The position numbers and the translations under genes were made by a program. DNA of 64,000 nucleotides from assembly GCA_963932465.1 (NCBI GenBank), contig OZ010792.1:278797836-278861835 (forward strand). Reading direction: 5' to 3'. The DNA comes from Maratus speciosus (taxonomy: Eukaryota; Arthropoda; Arachnida; Araneae; Salticidae). Shown in pieces: positions 12,173 through 22,480 of the stretch. Within the stretch, counting starts at the first letter, position 1. Every line of letters starts with the position of its first letter. The notes beneath the pieces are model-generated. The model was not told the DNA's origin and searched no databases. It saw only the letters and a list, made by a program, of their open reading frames with translations.

Positions 12173-12787
12173 ATCTTTTTCCGTTTTTGAGATAGGAATG
12201 CTAACTCCGCAGTTTTCCGCCAGGTGGCGCCGTAAGAGGTTTCATTCAATAGCGCTGTGCTACTTTACTATATCTAGACACCACTTTTATTAATAATACA
12301 GCAGCAGCCGTTATGAGGGTGGCAAGGGACTTTAGTGGGCATATTGTATATATTTGTATATACAAAATATATATCTTCTATCTTCTATAATAATAAAGAA
12401 AGAAGTTTGTGTGTGAGTGAGTGAGTGTGTCGACGGTGTTCTGAAGAGACCACTCCACGTAGAGCTACAAAATTTGAGGAAAAGGTACGTCTATATATGA
12501 AGTTTTGCACCTCGAAGCCCGATTTTCGATTTTTTGATTAGATTTTTTTTATTTAATTTTTTATGCGATTTTTAGCGTTTTTTTATGTTTCGAGGCGATT
12601 TTTCCATATAAGTGAGAAGAATATGGTTTCTTTCTTTTAACCCAATGTAGTAAATTTTGTTCTCTTTTCAAAAAAGTTTATTCGGAATTCGTGCAGCGAT
12701 TTTTGAAATTTTAGCGAATTTTTTATGCAATTATTGAACTGCTTTTAATGCATTTAATAAGGAGATTACCGTAGAGGGACACAGTTC

Positions 12788-12910
12788 TGTCGCCAAACGC
12801 CGCCAAGTTTATCGCCAACTTGGCGGTATATCGCCAAATTTGGAGACCAAAATGAGTCGCCAAAAGTGACGCCAACTTGGCGATATCTCTAATATTTCGC
12901 CAAATTCCCA
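12788..12910. repeat. Cluster of CGCCAA/TTGGCG motifs
   Basis: Within about 120 bp the motif CGCCAA(A/G) or its complement TTGGCG occurs repeatedly, including CGCCAACTTGGCG-type palindromes near 12813 and 12871. Isolated CGCCAA-type motifs recur at about 13570 and 13390 in the same Helitron. Function unknown. Confidence 0.5.
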
Positions 12911-13812
12911 TAGACTTCCATTGTAAACCAATATGGATTACTTGCTTACAGAAAATGAACAAATTGAAATATTTTAATGCAACAAAAACTAATATTAACT
13001 TAAGGGATTATATTAATTATATTTAAGGGAATCCAAGTAAATTAAATTGTGAATAAAAGTAACATGATACAATGCTTATATTATTGTATTTTATTGATAT
13101 TTTCGACGAAAGGGTTGCCAGTGGTCATTTTGGTGAAAATTATAGTTGATAAATGAATTGAAATGGCTATATCCGTTAGAAAATAATGTAAACAACTCGC
13201 AAATTAAAAGGAAAATAACTGTTTTTTGTTTAATAATTAAAAAAAAAAGAATCAAAAACCTTTTTAATGCGAGATAAATTTTATAAAATGAAAATATTTA
13301 ATTTAAATACGAAAGGAATGTTTATAAAACTTAAAAAATAAATTAGTATGAAAGAAGCAATTGATGCATTATTTGGCGATTTTTCGCTTCGCCAGGTTAA
13401 TAAAAATGTGCCTGAAAAAACTTGAAGAAATAAAATTTAAGTAACAGTCTTGTACTCCTTCTTTATTTTTTTATTCAATTTAATTATCATTTTTATGTAA
13501 TTTTCCCATCGTATGTCTTACAGGAGAAAGGCTTTATTTGTGAGTTACATGCTAATTAATTATTACCTTGGTCGCCAAACAATGCAATTTTAAGCCACAA
13601 AGGCAAAAGCGTGAAATAAGCCAGGCGAAGGTCGCAATAATTTTTTTTTAAGTATAGGAGAACATTTCGGAGTAAATCTTTATATTCAAATGTAAATTAT
13701 ATAAAAAGGAGTTAAAATTATAACTATGTAGTCAAGTATTTAAATTTTAATGTAAAAATGTGCCATATACACACATATTTTATAATCTTCGATAATCAAG
13801 CCACCACCAAAT

Positions 13813-14633
13813 TGATAGAAGATATATTCATATAATCCCCTTATCAAGAGTTTTGGATACCCATTTTCTCCCTCTTTCTACTGCAGAAAAACATCATTAG
13901 GGTTCACAGCGAAAAAGAAACACTTAGTAGTCGACAGATGAAATATGCACAGAAACTGCATCTCTTCATCTTTCTTCGCCTTATGTGAGATATGTTTTAA
14001 ACCAGACTCGCAAGCACTTATGTTCTATTCTGGTTCGCGTTATAAACTTATAAACATTATAATTGACTGTTACACTGAACACTATTTTATCAGACTTTAC
14101 TTCCTTGTAACTTTCATAAATATCCAATTATGTATAATTGGTTGATTACCTCAAAGTGCCGAAAATACATCCATATGGTTATCAATTTTAATGATGTAAC
14201 ACGCGCAGAAAAACATATGTAATATTCACTTTTAAAACGTCCTCACACAAGTGAAGACGTACAAAATGTAATCTCTTTCTTAGTATCTCTAATTAAACTT
14301 CTCCTTTTTCCTTTCCTACAATATGAGTAGTTTCAATGGAGTACAGACGCAATAAACCGTCTGTTACATGATTCCTATTTTAAGCCTGATGCACTGAGAC
14401 CTGAAGGAGTAAAGATATACGAATATATGATGATACGGGATACTCCATAATTCTTAGACGCCCTGACTAACCGCGAGCTGAAAAACGGATATCTATACAT
14501 AGAAGGTAAGGCCTTTAATTATTCTTTTATTGTTGTGATGAGGCATCGCGCAGTTTGCGTTTATAGTATATGAATTAGTGAGGAGCGTGTGGATTCACCC
14601 CAAAAACTGTTAGACTCACAAATTTTTCTAACA
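13813..14633 (+). repeat. copia 5' LTR
   Basis: 821 bp, starts TGATAGAAG and ends CTAACA (TG...CA). Differences from the 3' LTR seen by eye: two in the CTGCAGAAAAACATCATTAG region, one at the CGACAGATGAAATATG position, and one at ACGCGCAG/ACGCGCGG. It carries TATAAA (14041) and AATAAA (14351). A 66-codon ORF at 13945 is repeated exactly in the 3' LTR and has no recognisable function. Confidence 0.95.
14041..14356 (+). promoter_or_regulatory. LTR TATA box and polyadenylation signal
   Basis: TATAAA at 14041-14046 is a reasonable core promoter and AATAAA at 14351-14356 a reasonable polyadenylation signal. Transcription would then start a few tens of bases after the TATA box and the R region would end shortly after AATAAA. 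The 3' LTR has the same motifs (TATAAA at 18972). Positions are inferred from motifs only. Confidence 0.5.
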
Positions 14634-14639
14634 TATTTT

Positions 14640-14653
14640 GATTATGAGACTGA
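14640..14653 (+). promoter_or_regulatory. Primer-binding site matching internal tRNA-Met
   Basis: GATTATGAGACTGA starts 6 nt after the 5' LTR. Its reverse complement TCAGTCTCATAATC matches, from my knowledge of animal tRNAs, the anticodon arm of elongator tRNA-Met (CAT anticodon), ending at about nucleotide 40. Drosophila copia likewise primes from a tRNA half-molecule cut in the anticodon loop, but uses initiator tRNA-Met. The end position is the same and the tRNA isoacceptor differs. Confidence 0.7.
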
Positions 14654-14778
14654 TTTAATGTCTCATTTAGTAAATTAAACAAATATAGATATCCATTTAG
14701 GCAAATTAAGCCAGATAAATAAATCCGGTAGTCAGGTGAAGGAAAAAGTATCTAATTGACTTAAAGGAAAGAAAAATT

Positions 14779-17700
14779 ATGGCTTACGCAAAGGATAGTG
14801 CAGCCATTGAAAAACTTAACGCCAATAACTATTCTTGTTGGCGGTTTAAATTAGAAATGCTTTTAATTAGAGAGGAGCTATTTGATGTCATTACCGATCA
14901 AGCTCCAGACCCTTTGACTGAAAATTGGAATAAGAAAGACAGGAAAGCACGGGCACTAATCAATCTCAGTATTGAAGATGGGCAGATAATTAACATCAAA
15001 CATTTAAACACGGCTCGAGAGACTTGGGACACTTTGAAAAATATTCACGAACGGTCCAATCTCTCAAGCAAATTGCACCTCCTTCGAAAATTGTATAGCA
15101 CAAAGCTAAACGAAGGAGGGAACTTAATCGCACACATCACGAAATTAATGGAACTTATCGACAAATTAGCTGCGATCGGAGAAAATGTTACCGATTCTCA
15201 TATATCTGCACTCTTTTTGTGCTCATTACCGCCGTCATATGACACATTGATTACGGCGTTAGAGTCGAGAAATGAAGATGAATTGACGCCCAGCTTTATT
15301 AAAAGCAAATTATTTGATGAGTATACTCGTAGAGTTGAAAATTCCGAAAACTCGGAACATAGTACTAAAGCATACAAGGCTCGAGAAAAATTAGTTAACA
15401 CAGACCGCAAGAGAGGTAACAAATTTTGTTCCTATTGCAAAATGAAGAACCATTCGTACAACGATTGTTGGTTCCTGAAACGGAAAAATAATAATAATCC
15501 AGTACAAAATAATAAATTTTACAAAAATAAAAATCACACCACCTCTCTATGTTTTGAAGAAAATGCCCCGGCCAAAACCGCGAAACCGCAAGATACAAGA
15601 CAGATAGGAAATGAAAATAAAAATGTTGCGTTGTTAATTGAACGACCCGCAAATAAACAAACTTTTATTATCGATAGCGGAAGCTCTAGCCATATTGCCA
15701 ACTCCAAAGAAATGTTTTCAAATATGACTAGCGACACAGAAACTAACGTAACAGTCGCGAATGGCAATAAACTAATTTCATATGGCTCAGGGGAAATTGT
15801 AATTCACACAGGAAAAAACAACAGGCAGATTATACTTCGTGACGTACTGTTTGTGCCTGAAATCGAAACTAACCTGCTGTCAGTAAGCAGGGCAACGAAA
15901 AACGGATGTCAAGTTAAATTTGAAAAGGATACATGCGACATTATACATAACGATGAAGTAATTCTTCAAGGTAGATTAAAGAACAATTTATATGAAGTAC
16001 AAGTAAACAATGATAATCAATTTGAAAGCAATCATGTAAACATTACGCATAAGTGTTCAAACACAAAATGTATTGAGTTGTGGCACAGGCGGTTAGGCCA
16101 CAGAAGCTACGAAACAATTAAAACCATTGTACAAAAACAACTAGTGAACGGAATTACCATAAACAACTGCCGACACGACAAAGAATGTGAGGTATGCATA
16201 AAGTCCAAAACCAACGACGCCCCATTTCCCAAATCGGGTGCACATAGAGCCACGAAAAGGCTAGAATTAATCCACAGTGACGTATGTGGGCCGATAAATA
16301 CACCCACCATAGGGGGAAAGCGGTACTTCATAACATTCATTGATGACTATTCCAAATTTTGTGTTATCTACTTAATGTCGAAAAAGAGCGAAGCATATGA
16401 AAAATTGAGGGAATACATCTCAACCGTCAAAAATAAGTTTGGAAAATTCCCAACCGCCATCAGATCCGACAATGGCGGGGAATATGTCAACGATGAATTA
16501 GAAAACTATCTTAAATGTAACGGAATCGAACACCAGCTCACCGTACCATACTGTCCAAGTCAAAATGGCATTGCTGAGAGGAAAAACAGGACACTGTTAG
16601 ACATGACTAGAAGCATGTTAAGCGAAGCTAACCTCCCACATAAATTATGGGGAGAAGCAATCTGCACCGCAAATCATTTGCAGAATCGCTTGCCTTCCAA
16701 ATCTATTAGCACTACGCCATATGAGCTTTGGCTAAACAGAAAACCAAATTTAAGATATCTTAAAGTATTCGGCTGTACTGCGTACGCATACATCCACAAA
16801 TCAAAACGCGGCAAATTAGATGATAAAGCAGAGAAAGGCATTTTCGTAGGTTACGACAACCGATCGAAAGCGTACAGAATATTTACTAGTGACGAAAGAG
16901 TCATTTTAGCTAGAACCGTAAAATTCGCGGAAAATAACATGGGTAATATAAATGCTGATGAAAGTTCAAACACGAATGAGTTAATGTCAGAAACAAACAA
17001 ACACACACGACAGACTGACACAAGCGTAATCGAATTTGATCTAACACAAAACCAAAATTCTTCAGATACACCATCCGCGTCTCAACATACACAACAATTG
17101 AGAAGATCTGAAAGGCATAATAGAGGCGTGCCACCGGACAGGTTTGCCTATGCAGTCCGGCATGATCCGGTATATGAACCGAAAGGTTGGCACGACATGC
17201 TAAACATTGAAAACCCACAAGAAAAAATGAATTGGATTGAAGCGACACGCGACGAAATAAACTCGCTTATGAAAAATGAAACATGGTCTTTGGTAAAACC
17301 ACCACAGGGAGCCAAAGTAATTGGATCCAAATGGACCTACAAGGCTAAATATGATGAATCTGGGAAAGTAAAGCGTTACAAGGCGAGATTAGTAGCTCAG
17401 GGATTTAAACAAAAATACGGGGTCGACTTTGACGAGACTTACGCCCCAGTAGTATCCCACACCACCTTAAGATGTTTCCTCACTGCCGCAGCCTATCATA
17501 ACATTAGTGTCAGGCACATCGACATAAAAACCGCGTTCCTGCACGGAGACCTAGAAGAAGAGGTATACATGTCACAACCGGAAGGGTACGTGAACACAAA
17601 CGAACCCGATAAAGTCTGTAAACTCCGAAAGGCCATATACGGGCTTAAACAGGCAGCCCGGGCCTGGTACACAAAAATTACTGAATCTCTTAGAGAACTA

Positions 17701-18726
17701 AATTTTATGCAAAGCAAGGCAGACACCTGCCTATTTACACAAGGACAGGGGGAAAATATAGTCTACGTAGTTGTGTACGTAGATGACATTCTCATAGCGG
17801 GAAACAATGCGCAAATTGAAGAAGTAATAAATAAGTTAAAAACACAATATACACTTGAAGATTTGGGGGAAATTAGTAATTATCTTGGGATAAAAATTAA
17901 GAAAACACATAACGGCTTTAACCTTAACCAAACAACAAAAATAATGGAAATCGTTAAAAGGTTTAACTTAGAGGAATCAAAACCTTACGGAACACCCATG
18001 GAAACGGGCTTCTTAAGATCAGAAAAGGATAAAGATCCAATGCCAAACAACATAAATTATTGTAAAGCGATAGGCGCGTTATTATACATTGCAACTATAA
18101 CTAGGCCAGACATACTACTGGCTGTAAATGTTCTTAGCAGAAAGAACGAAAATCCGTCGGAAAAAGACTGGAAAGGTGTTAAACGACTGATCAGGTACCT
18201 CTACCACACAAAGGACCTAAATCTCATAATCAGCACTGAATGTACACCAATTTTGGAAGTGTACACCGATGCCGATTGGGCCGGTGATACGCAAACACGA
18301 AGATCAACATCAGGGAATTTATTCCTTCTTGGGAAAAATCCGATACAATGGATAACCAAACGCCAAACTTGCATTGCGCAATCGTCAGCAGAAGCTGAAT
18401 ACGTAGCCGCAGCAAACGCTGCACAAGAACTTGTGTGGATAATAAAACTTTTACAAGATTTGAATTTACCACAAAACCTACCCGTAATTGTATATGAAGA
18501 TAACATATCCTGCATAAAAATGATAGAATCTGAAAAATACACCAACAAGACAAAACACATCGATCTAAAATATCACATGATTAAGTATATGAAAGAAAAT
18601 GGTACCATAGAATTACGTTATTGTCCGAGCAAATCTATGCTGGCAGACATTTTGACGAAGCCAGAACCCAAGCCTGAATTTCAAGAGAACAGAGACAAAT
18701 TAAAATTACAGATCAATCTTGATTAG
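14779..18726 (+). CDS. copia Gag-Pol polyprotein, 1315 aa, intact
   Basis: Single open frame encoding the structural and replication proteins of the retrotransposon. Order seen: copia-type Gag (about 1-200), CCHC zinc knuckle C217-C220-H225-C230 for RNA binding, aspartic protease with DSG at 299-301, integrase zinc site H436-H441-C470-C473, integrase core D501-D564-E600 (35 residues between the last two, as usual), reverse transcriptase with D915 and YVDD at 1000-1003, and RNase H with D1164, E1205/E1207, D1241 and the HIDLKYH region near 1260. It ends in the usual copia ADILTKP tail. All catalytic residues are present. The start ATG has A at -3 and G at +4. The stop lies 17 bp before the 3' LTR. 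Gag and Pol are in one frame, so separation must be by protease or splicing. Overlapping ORFs on the minus strand are shadows. Confidence 0.95.
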   Translation: MAYAKDSAAIEKLNANNYSCWRFKLEMLLIREELFDVITDQAPDPLTENWNKKDRKARALINLSIEDGQIINIKHLNTARETWDTLKNIHERSNLSSKLHLLRKLYSTKLNEGGNLIAHITKLMELIDKLAAIGENVTDSHISALFLCSLPPSYDTLITALESRNEDELTPSFIKSKLFDEYTRRVENSENSEHSTKAYKAREKLVNTDRKRGNKFCSYCKMKNHSYNDCWFLKRKNNNNPVQNNKFYKNKNHTTSLCFEENAPAKTAKPQDTRQIGNENKNVALLIERPANKQTFIIDSGSSSHIANSKEMFSNMTSDTETNVTVANGNKLISYGSGEIVIHTGKNNRQIILRDVLFVPEIETNLLSVSRATKNGCQVKFEKDTCDIIHNDEVILQGRLKNNLYEVQVNNDNQFESNHVNITHKCSNTKCIELWHRRLGHRSYETIKTIVQKQLVNGITINNCRHDKECEVCIKSKTNDAPFPKSGAHRATKRLELIHSDVCGPINTPTIGGKRYFITFIDDYSKFCVIYLMSKKSEAYEKLREYISTVKNKFGKFPTAIRSDNGGEYVNDELENYLKCNGIEHQLTVPYCPSQNGIAERKNRTLLDMTRSMLSEANLPHKLWGEAICTANHLQNRLPSKSISTTPYELWLNRKPNLRYLKVFGCTAYAYIHKSKRGKLDDKAEKGIFVGYDNRSKAYRIFTSDERVILARTVKFAENNMGNINADESSNTNELMSETNKHTRQTDTSVIEFDLTQNQNSSDTPSASQHTQQLRRSERHNRGVPPDRFAYAVRHDPVYEPKGWHDMLNIENPQEKMNWIEATRDEINSLMKNETWSLVKPPQGAKVIGSKWTYKAKYDESGKVKRYKARLVAQGFKQKYGVDFDETYAPVVSHTTLRCFLTAAAYHNISVRHIDIKTAFLHGDLEEEVYMSQPEGYVNTNEPDKVCKLRKAIYGLKQAARAWYTKITESLRELNFMQSKADTCLFTQGQGENIVYVVVYVDDILIAGNNAQIEEVINKLKTQYTLEDLGEISNYLGIKIKKTHNGFNLNQTTKIMEIVKRFNLEESKPYGTPMETGFLRSEKDKDPMPNNINYCKAIGALLYIATITRPDILLAVNVLSRKNENPSEKDWKGVKRLIRYLYHTKDLNLIISTECTPILEVYTDADWAGDTQTRRSTSGNLFLLGKNPIQWITKRQTCIAQSSAEAEYVAAANAAQELVWIIKLLQDLNLPQNLPVIVYEDNISCIKMIESEKYTNKTKHIDLKYHMIKYMKENGTIELRYCPSKSMLADILTKPEPKPEFQENRDKLKLQINLD

Positions 18727-18732
18727 GGGCTT

Positions 18733-18741
18733 AAGGGGGAA
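18733..18741 (+). promoter_or_regulatory. Polypurine tract
   Basis: AAGGGGGAA directly precedes the 3' LTR (two bases CT lie between) and is the expected primer for plus-strand DNA synthesis. Confidence 0.8.
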
Positions 18742-18743
18742 CT

Positions 18744-19564
18744 TGATAGAAGATATATTCATATAATCCCCTTATCAAGAGTTTTGGATACCCATTTTCT
18801 CCCTCTTTCTACTGCAGAAACACATCATTAGAGTTCACAGCGAAAAAGAAACACTTAGTAGTCGACAGATGTAATATGCACAGAAACTGCATCTCTTCAT
18901 CTTTCTTCGCCTTATGTGAGATATGTTTTAAACCAGACTCGCAAGCACTTATGTTCTATTCTGGTTCGCGTTATAAACTTATAAACATTATAATTGACTG
19001 TTACACTGAACACTATTTTATCAGACTTTACTTCCTTGTAACTTTCATAAATATCCAATTATGTATAATTGGTTGATTACCTCAAAGTGCCGAAAATACA
19101 TCCATATGGTTATCAATTTTAATGATGTAACACGCGCGGAAAAACATATGTAATATTCACTTTTAAAACGTCCTCACACAAGTGAAGACGTACAAAATGT
19201 AATCTCTTTCTTAGTATCTCTAATTAAACTTCTCCTTTTTCCTTTCCTACAATATGAGTAGTTTCAATGGAGTACAGACGCAATAAACCGTCTGTTACAT
19301 GATTCCTATTTTAAGCCTGATGCACTGAGACCTGAAGGAGTAAAGATATACGAATATATGATGATACGGGATACTCCATAATTCTTAGACGCCCTGACTA
19401 ACCGCGAGCTGAAAAACGGATATCTATACATAGAAGGTAAGGCCTTTAATTATTCTTTTATTGTTGTGATGAGGCATCGCGCAGTTTGCGTTTATAGTAT
19501 ATGAATTAGTGAGGAGCGTGTGGATTCACCCCAAAAACTGTTAGACTCACAAATTTTTCTAACA
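18744..19564 (+). repeat. copia 3' LTR
   Basis: 821 bp, same length and ends as the 5' LTR, followed by CAAAT, the target duplication. The 66-codon ORF at 18876 duplicates the one in the 5' LTR. Confidence 0.95.
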
Positions 19565-20696
19565 CAAATGACATATTTACTATATTATTGAAAGTTTTGT
19601 TGGCACAGGTGTCATATACGCTCCATGGTACAAAATAGGCTCCAAAATGGCGTTATTTTGCCTGACATGGTAACTCGGCTATTGTTGTTTATTTATTAAT
19701 AAGTTGTTTATTTACTTTTATTTTCTTTTTTACAGTTATATAAACTGTTTTGTTCTATAGACATTAATTAAACTTTTTATTATTTATTGCTATTTCCTTT
19801 TAAAATAATAGAAAATAATTTAAATATATATGTGTAACTGGTATTCAAAAACAATGTTTTCACCAAATTGGCATGAAAAAAAAAATCGCGCCAAACCCGG
19901 TACGTATCTATGCCTAATAGTTATTTACATTATTGTGATTACTTAGTATCAGGCAACAGATTGAAGAGTATTTGGTATATTTTTGATATATGGGCTTTGG
20001 TGAGTTAGAGAAAATGGACTTGGCGAGTGAAGTGAATTTTACGTATATTTACTGGCAAACTATTTATTTTTCATATACATATAAGCATTTTTTTTTCAAT
20101 ATTTATTTTATTTATTTATATAAAGAAGAGCTATTTATCTACCTTTAAATACGAACAGAAATAATTTGTGGTTCTACCTGATTATCCCGTAGACCAAAAA
20201 AAAATATCGCCAACTTATAAGATTAAATGCCAATAATGGGTGACCGTAAATGTCAAATTTACTTGACATTAAACACTTTACACATGTTTGTAACGTCATC
20301 AGGTGATTTTTAATTCGATATTTACGTTTCTTCGCGACCTGCTGCAATTTTTTGACATTCCATTTTTGACCTATAATACTAAAGTAATTTCTACCTTCAT
20401 TTCAATAAAGTTTATTCGGATTTCGTATAACAATTTTCGAATTTTTCGGGTATTTTGTATCTGATTTTTAGTGTATTTTAGCGATTTTCTACCAATTTTC
20501 CACATTAGTGAAAGACGTTGATAGAAGTTAAATCAACTTTCAATCTTCGAGCACAATATATAATTTTTCTTTCTCTTTTCGAAATTTGTGCAGCGATTTA
20601 AAATTTTTTCGCAATATCTTATTGTGATTTTCAGAGGCTTTTCGCGATTCATGCAGTTTTTTTATGTACCCGGGCAACGCCGGGCAAGTTAGCTAG

Positions 20697-21151
20697 TATA
20701 TAATAAAACATTTTGGTGAAGATGCATAAAATAAAATTCATTTTATATAAAACGATAGTAAAATGTTCTGTTTCGCCAGAAAAACCTTAAAATTTGCAAA
20801 TCTTTGTTACGCTTTGCCGAGTTAACGGATTCTGCAATTTAATTTGCGTATGCAAAATTTTACTGAGTCCTTAGAGAGTCCTTGAAATTTAATCTTTTAA
20901 ATTACAGTATGTTCACTAGAGCACAAAAACTGAAAATTGAATTGCTCTATTGATTGGAATTGTTCTGCATATTTTTAATATTTAAGTTGGCACGATATAT
21001 ATAGTATATATGTATTTCCTTGTTTTTATTTTACGTCAAAGAAAAATTTATATTTGCTTTCAAGTGTATTATCTTTATAAAAAAATATCAATTATAAATC
21101 TACATAATTCATAGAAAAGTTTCTGTAAAAAATTTCTCGCGTCTTGCATCC
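20697..21151. other. AT-rich spacer, nothing recognised
   Basis: Low-GC sequence between the Helitron 3' end and the palindromic tRNA-bearing element. No ORF or motif supported. Confidence 0.4.
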
Positions 21152-21620
21152 AATAATATTTCAAATTTTAATTGCTTAAAAGGTGTACAACCTATAGAGT
21201 GAAAAGGCATCCAAGCCGGGACTCGAACTCAGGTAATCGGTATAGCGCACCGACGTTCTACCAACTGAATCACTTGGAACGATACACAACGTGTCACTTC
21301 TCACTATCAAATGTTGGCAAGACAAGAAAAATTTCTAAGAATTATATAGATGTATTCAATTTCATCGATGCTGGATCCTCTTTAGTTTCGTGTTTGCCCC
21401 AGAGTCAATGGCTCACGGAAAATTATTCCACCTTGTGCTGCGTTTGTAGTCTTACCAACATATTATAGTGAGAAGTGCTAGGCTGTGTATCATTCCAAGT
21501 GGTTCACTGGTAGAACGTCGGTGCGCTAAACCGATGACCTCGGATTCGAGTCCCGCCTTCGACACTTTTTTACTCTGCTGGCTGTACGCCTTTTAAGCAA
21601 TTAAAATTTGAAATATGATA
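21152..21620. mobile_element. Palindromic element with tRNA-like domain in each arm (I)
   Basis: The left arm (21154-21316) and right arm (21454-21618) are inverted copies, about 85% alike by eye, ending in TTTCAAATTTTAATTGCTTA and its mirror image. Each arm contains a tRNA-like sequence pointing outward: left arm on the minus strand (about 21205-21282), right arm on the plus strand (about 21492-21566). Box A-like (GGTAGAACGTCGG region) and box B (GTTCGAGTCCC / ATTCGAGTCCC) are clear. In the left arm the acceptor halves TCCAAG/CTTGGA pair. The anticodon loop reads GCGCTA(T/A), with C where tRNAs have U33. The spacer of about 135 bp is unique. The ORF at 21172-21468 is incidental. Confidence 0.65.
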
Positions 21621-21686
21621 TATCTTTTGAAAGAATAACTCTTTATGCATACTTCATTTCAATTTTTCCGTTCAGAAAAAAAAGTG

Positions 21687-21712
21687 TTTTTTTTTTTTTT
21701 TTTTTTTTTTTT
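21687..21712. repeat. Poly-T run
   Basis: 26 consecutive T close to the right end of the preceding element. Between it and 22030 nothing is recognised apart from a short ACGT/GTAT microsatellite near 22024. Confidence 0.8.
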
Positions 21713-22029
21713 ATCTGTGTGATTTCCAAGAATATTTATTATGAAAAATCAATAATAAAAATCGAGACATGACACCTTTTAGACTCCGGAGAAAAGCCAC
21801 TGCCTACTTATGTGTGAGCTATTTGCTCTCTTTGCCTCATTCTCTCGTAAACGAAAATGATCTGTATTTTAAAATTGACTAATCTCTGAAATTATTTGAG
21901 AATTACTTTCGCGTGCAATTTGATTTATGAAATATTGCCAGTTCATATACTGATTACTTAACCCCTTTTTAGCTCACAAGCTATCAAAGCCTAAGAGCTA
22001 ATGTGCCCGCAGGTTCTATATGGACGTAC

Positions 22030-22480
22030 GTACGTATGTATGTACATAACGCAATAACTCTTGATAGAAATATATTCTGATAAGGCGCTACACTGATTAG
22101 TTTAGGGGTTCATTTGTTAAATATAAAGAGTGAATGGCGGCCTAATCCCCCCCCCCTTAATTTAGATAAATGGGTTTTTCCTGGCGAATTATCCGATTTG
22201 CTTCAAAATTGGTATACCATTTATTCTGATAAGACAGTTCCCTAATTAGATTTGGGGGTTCAGTATAAACTGAGGGAGTTAATTCCCCTTCTTAATTTAG
22301 CTAAATGGTTTTTCATGCAGAATTATCCTATTTGCTTCAAATTTGGTATACAGGTTTATTCTGATAAAGTGCTTCCCTGCTTATATTTGGAGGTTTTTTG
22401 GTTACGTATAAAGGAGGGAAACGGGGGGCTAATCCCCCTTAATTTATTTTTCGAGGGGCATTATTCTTCGAAATAATATA
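22030..22480. repeat. Tandem repeat, ~140-150 bp unit, about 3 copies
   Basis: TATTCTGATAA recurs at about 22073, 22222 and 22357, each followed by a TTAGTTTAGGGGTT-like segment, a CTAATCCCCCTTAATTTA segment and TTTGCTTCAAATTTGGTATAC. Units differ by indels, including a C-run near 22148. The ORF 22252-22476 lies within the repeat and is not considered a gene. Confidence 0.65.

Larger units (their letters stand above)
13813..19564 (+). mobile_element. Full-length Ty1/copia LTR retrotransposon
   Basis: 5752 bp from the 5' LTR TG to the 3' LTR CA. The element is flanked by the 5-bp target duplication CAAAT (13808-13812 and 19565-19569). All parts are present in order: LTR, primer-binding site, one open gag-pol frame, polypurine tract, LTR. 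The LTRs match except at 4 positions of 821 by eye comparison, which suggests a recent insertion. It is nested in the Helitron at 12381-20696. With an unbroken polyprotein and paired LTRs it may still be active. Copia family membership follows from the integrase-before-RT gene order. Confidence 0.95.
12381..20696 (+). mobile_element. Non-autonomous Helitron carrying a copia insertion
   Basis: The 5' end is A|TCTTCTATAATAATAAAG, followed by GTGTGTGAGTGAGTGAG. The 3' end has a hairpin CCCGG..CCGGG (GCAACG loop), then CAAGTTAGCTAG|T at 20696. TC start, CTAG end, a hairpin just before the end, and A/T flanks are the Helitron signature. Length without the copia element and its duplication is about 2.56 kb. 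No Rep/helicase ORF is visible, so it needs an enzyme from elsewhere. Both ends are rich in degenerate GCGATTTTT-type repeats. A fragment of its interior (20208-20327) recurs at about 52345-52470. Confidence 0.7.

Noticed and set aside
13945..14145. 66-codon ORF in the copia LTR, identical at 18876-19076
   Set aside because: It is duplicated only because both LTRs contain it, and shows no recognisable domain.
15198..18560. Minus-strand ORFs across the copia gene
   Set aside because: Shadows of the gag-pol frame. The plus strand has a full set of conserved motifs.
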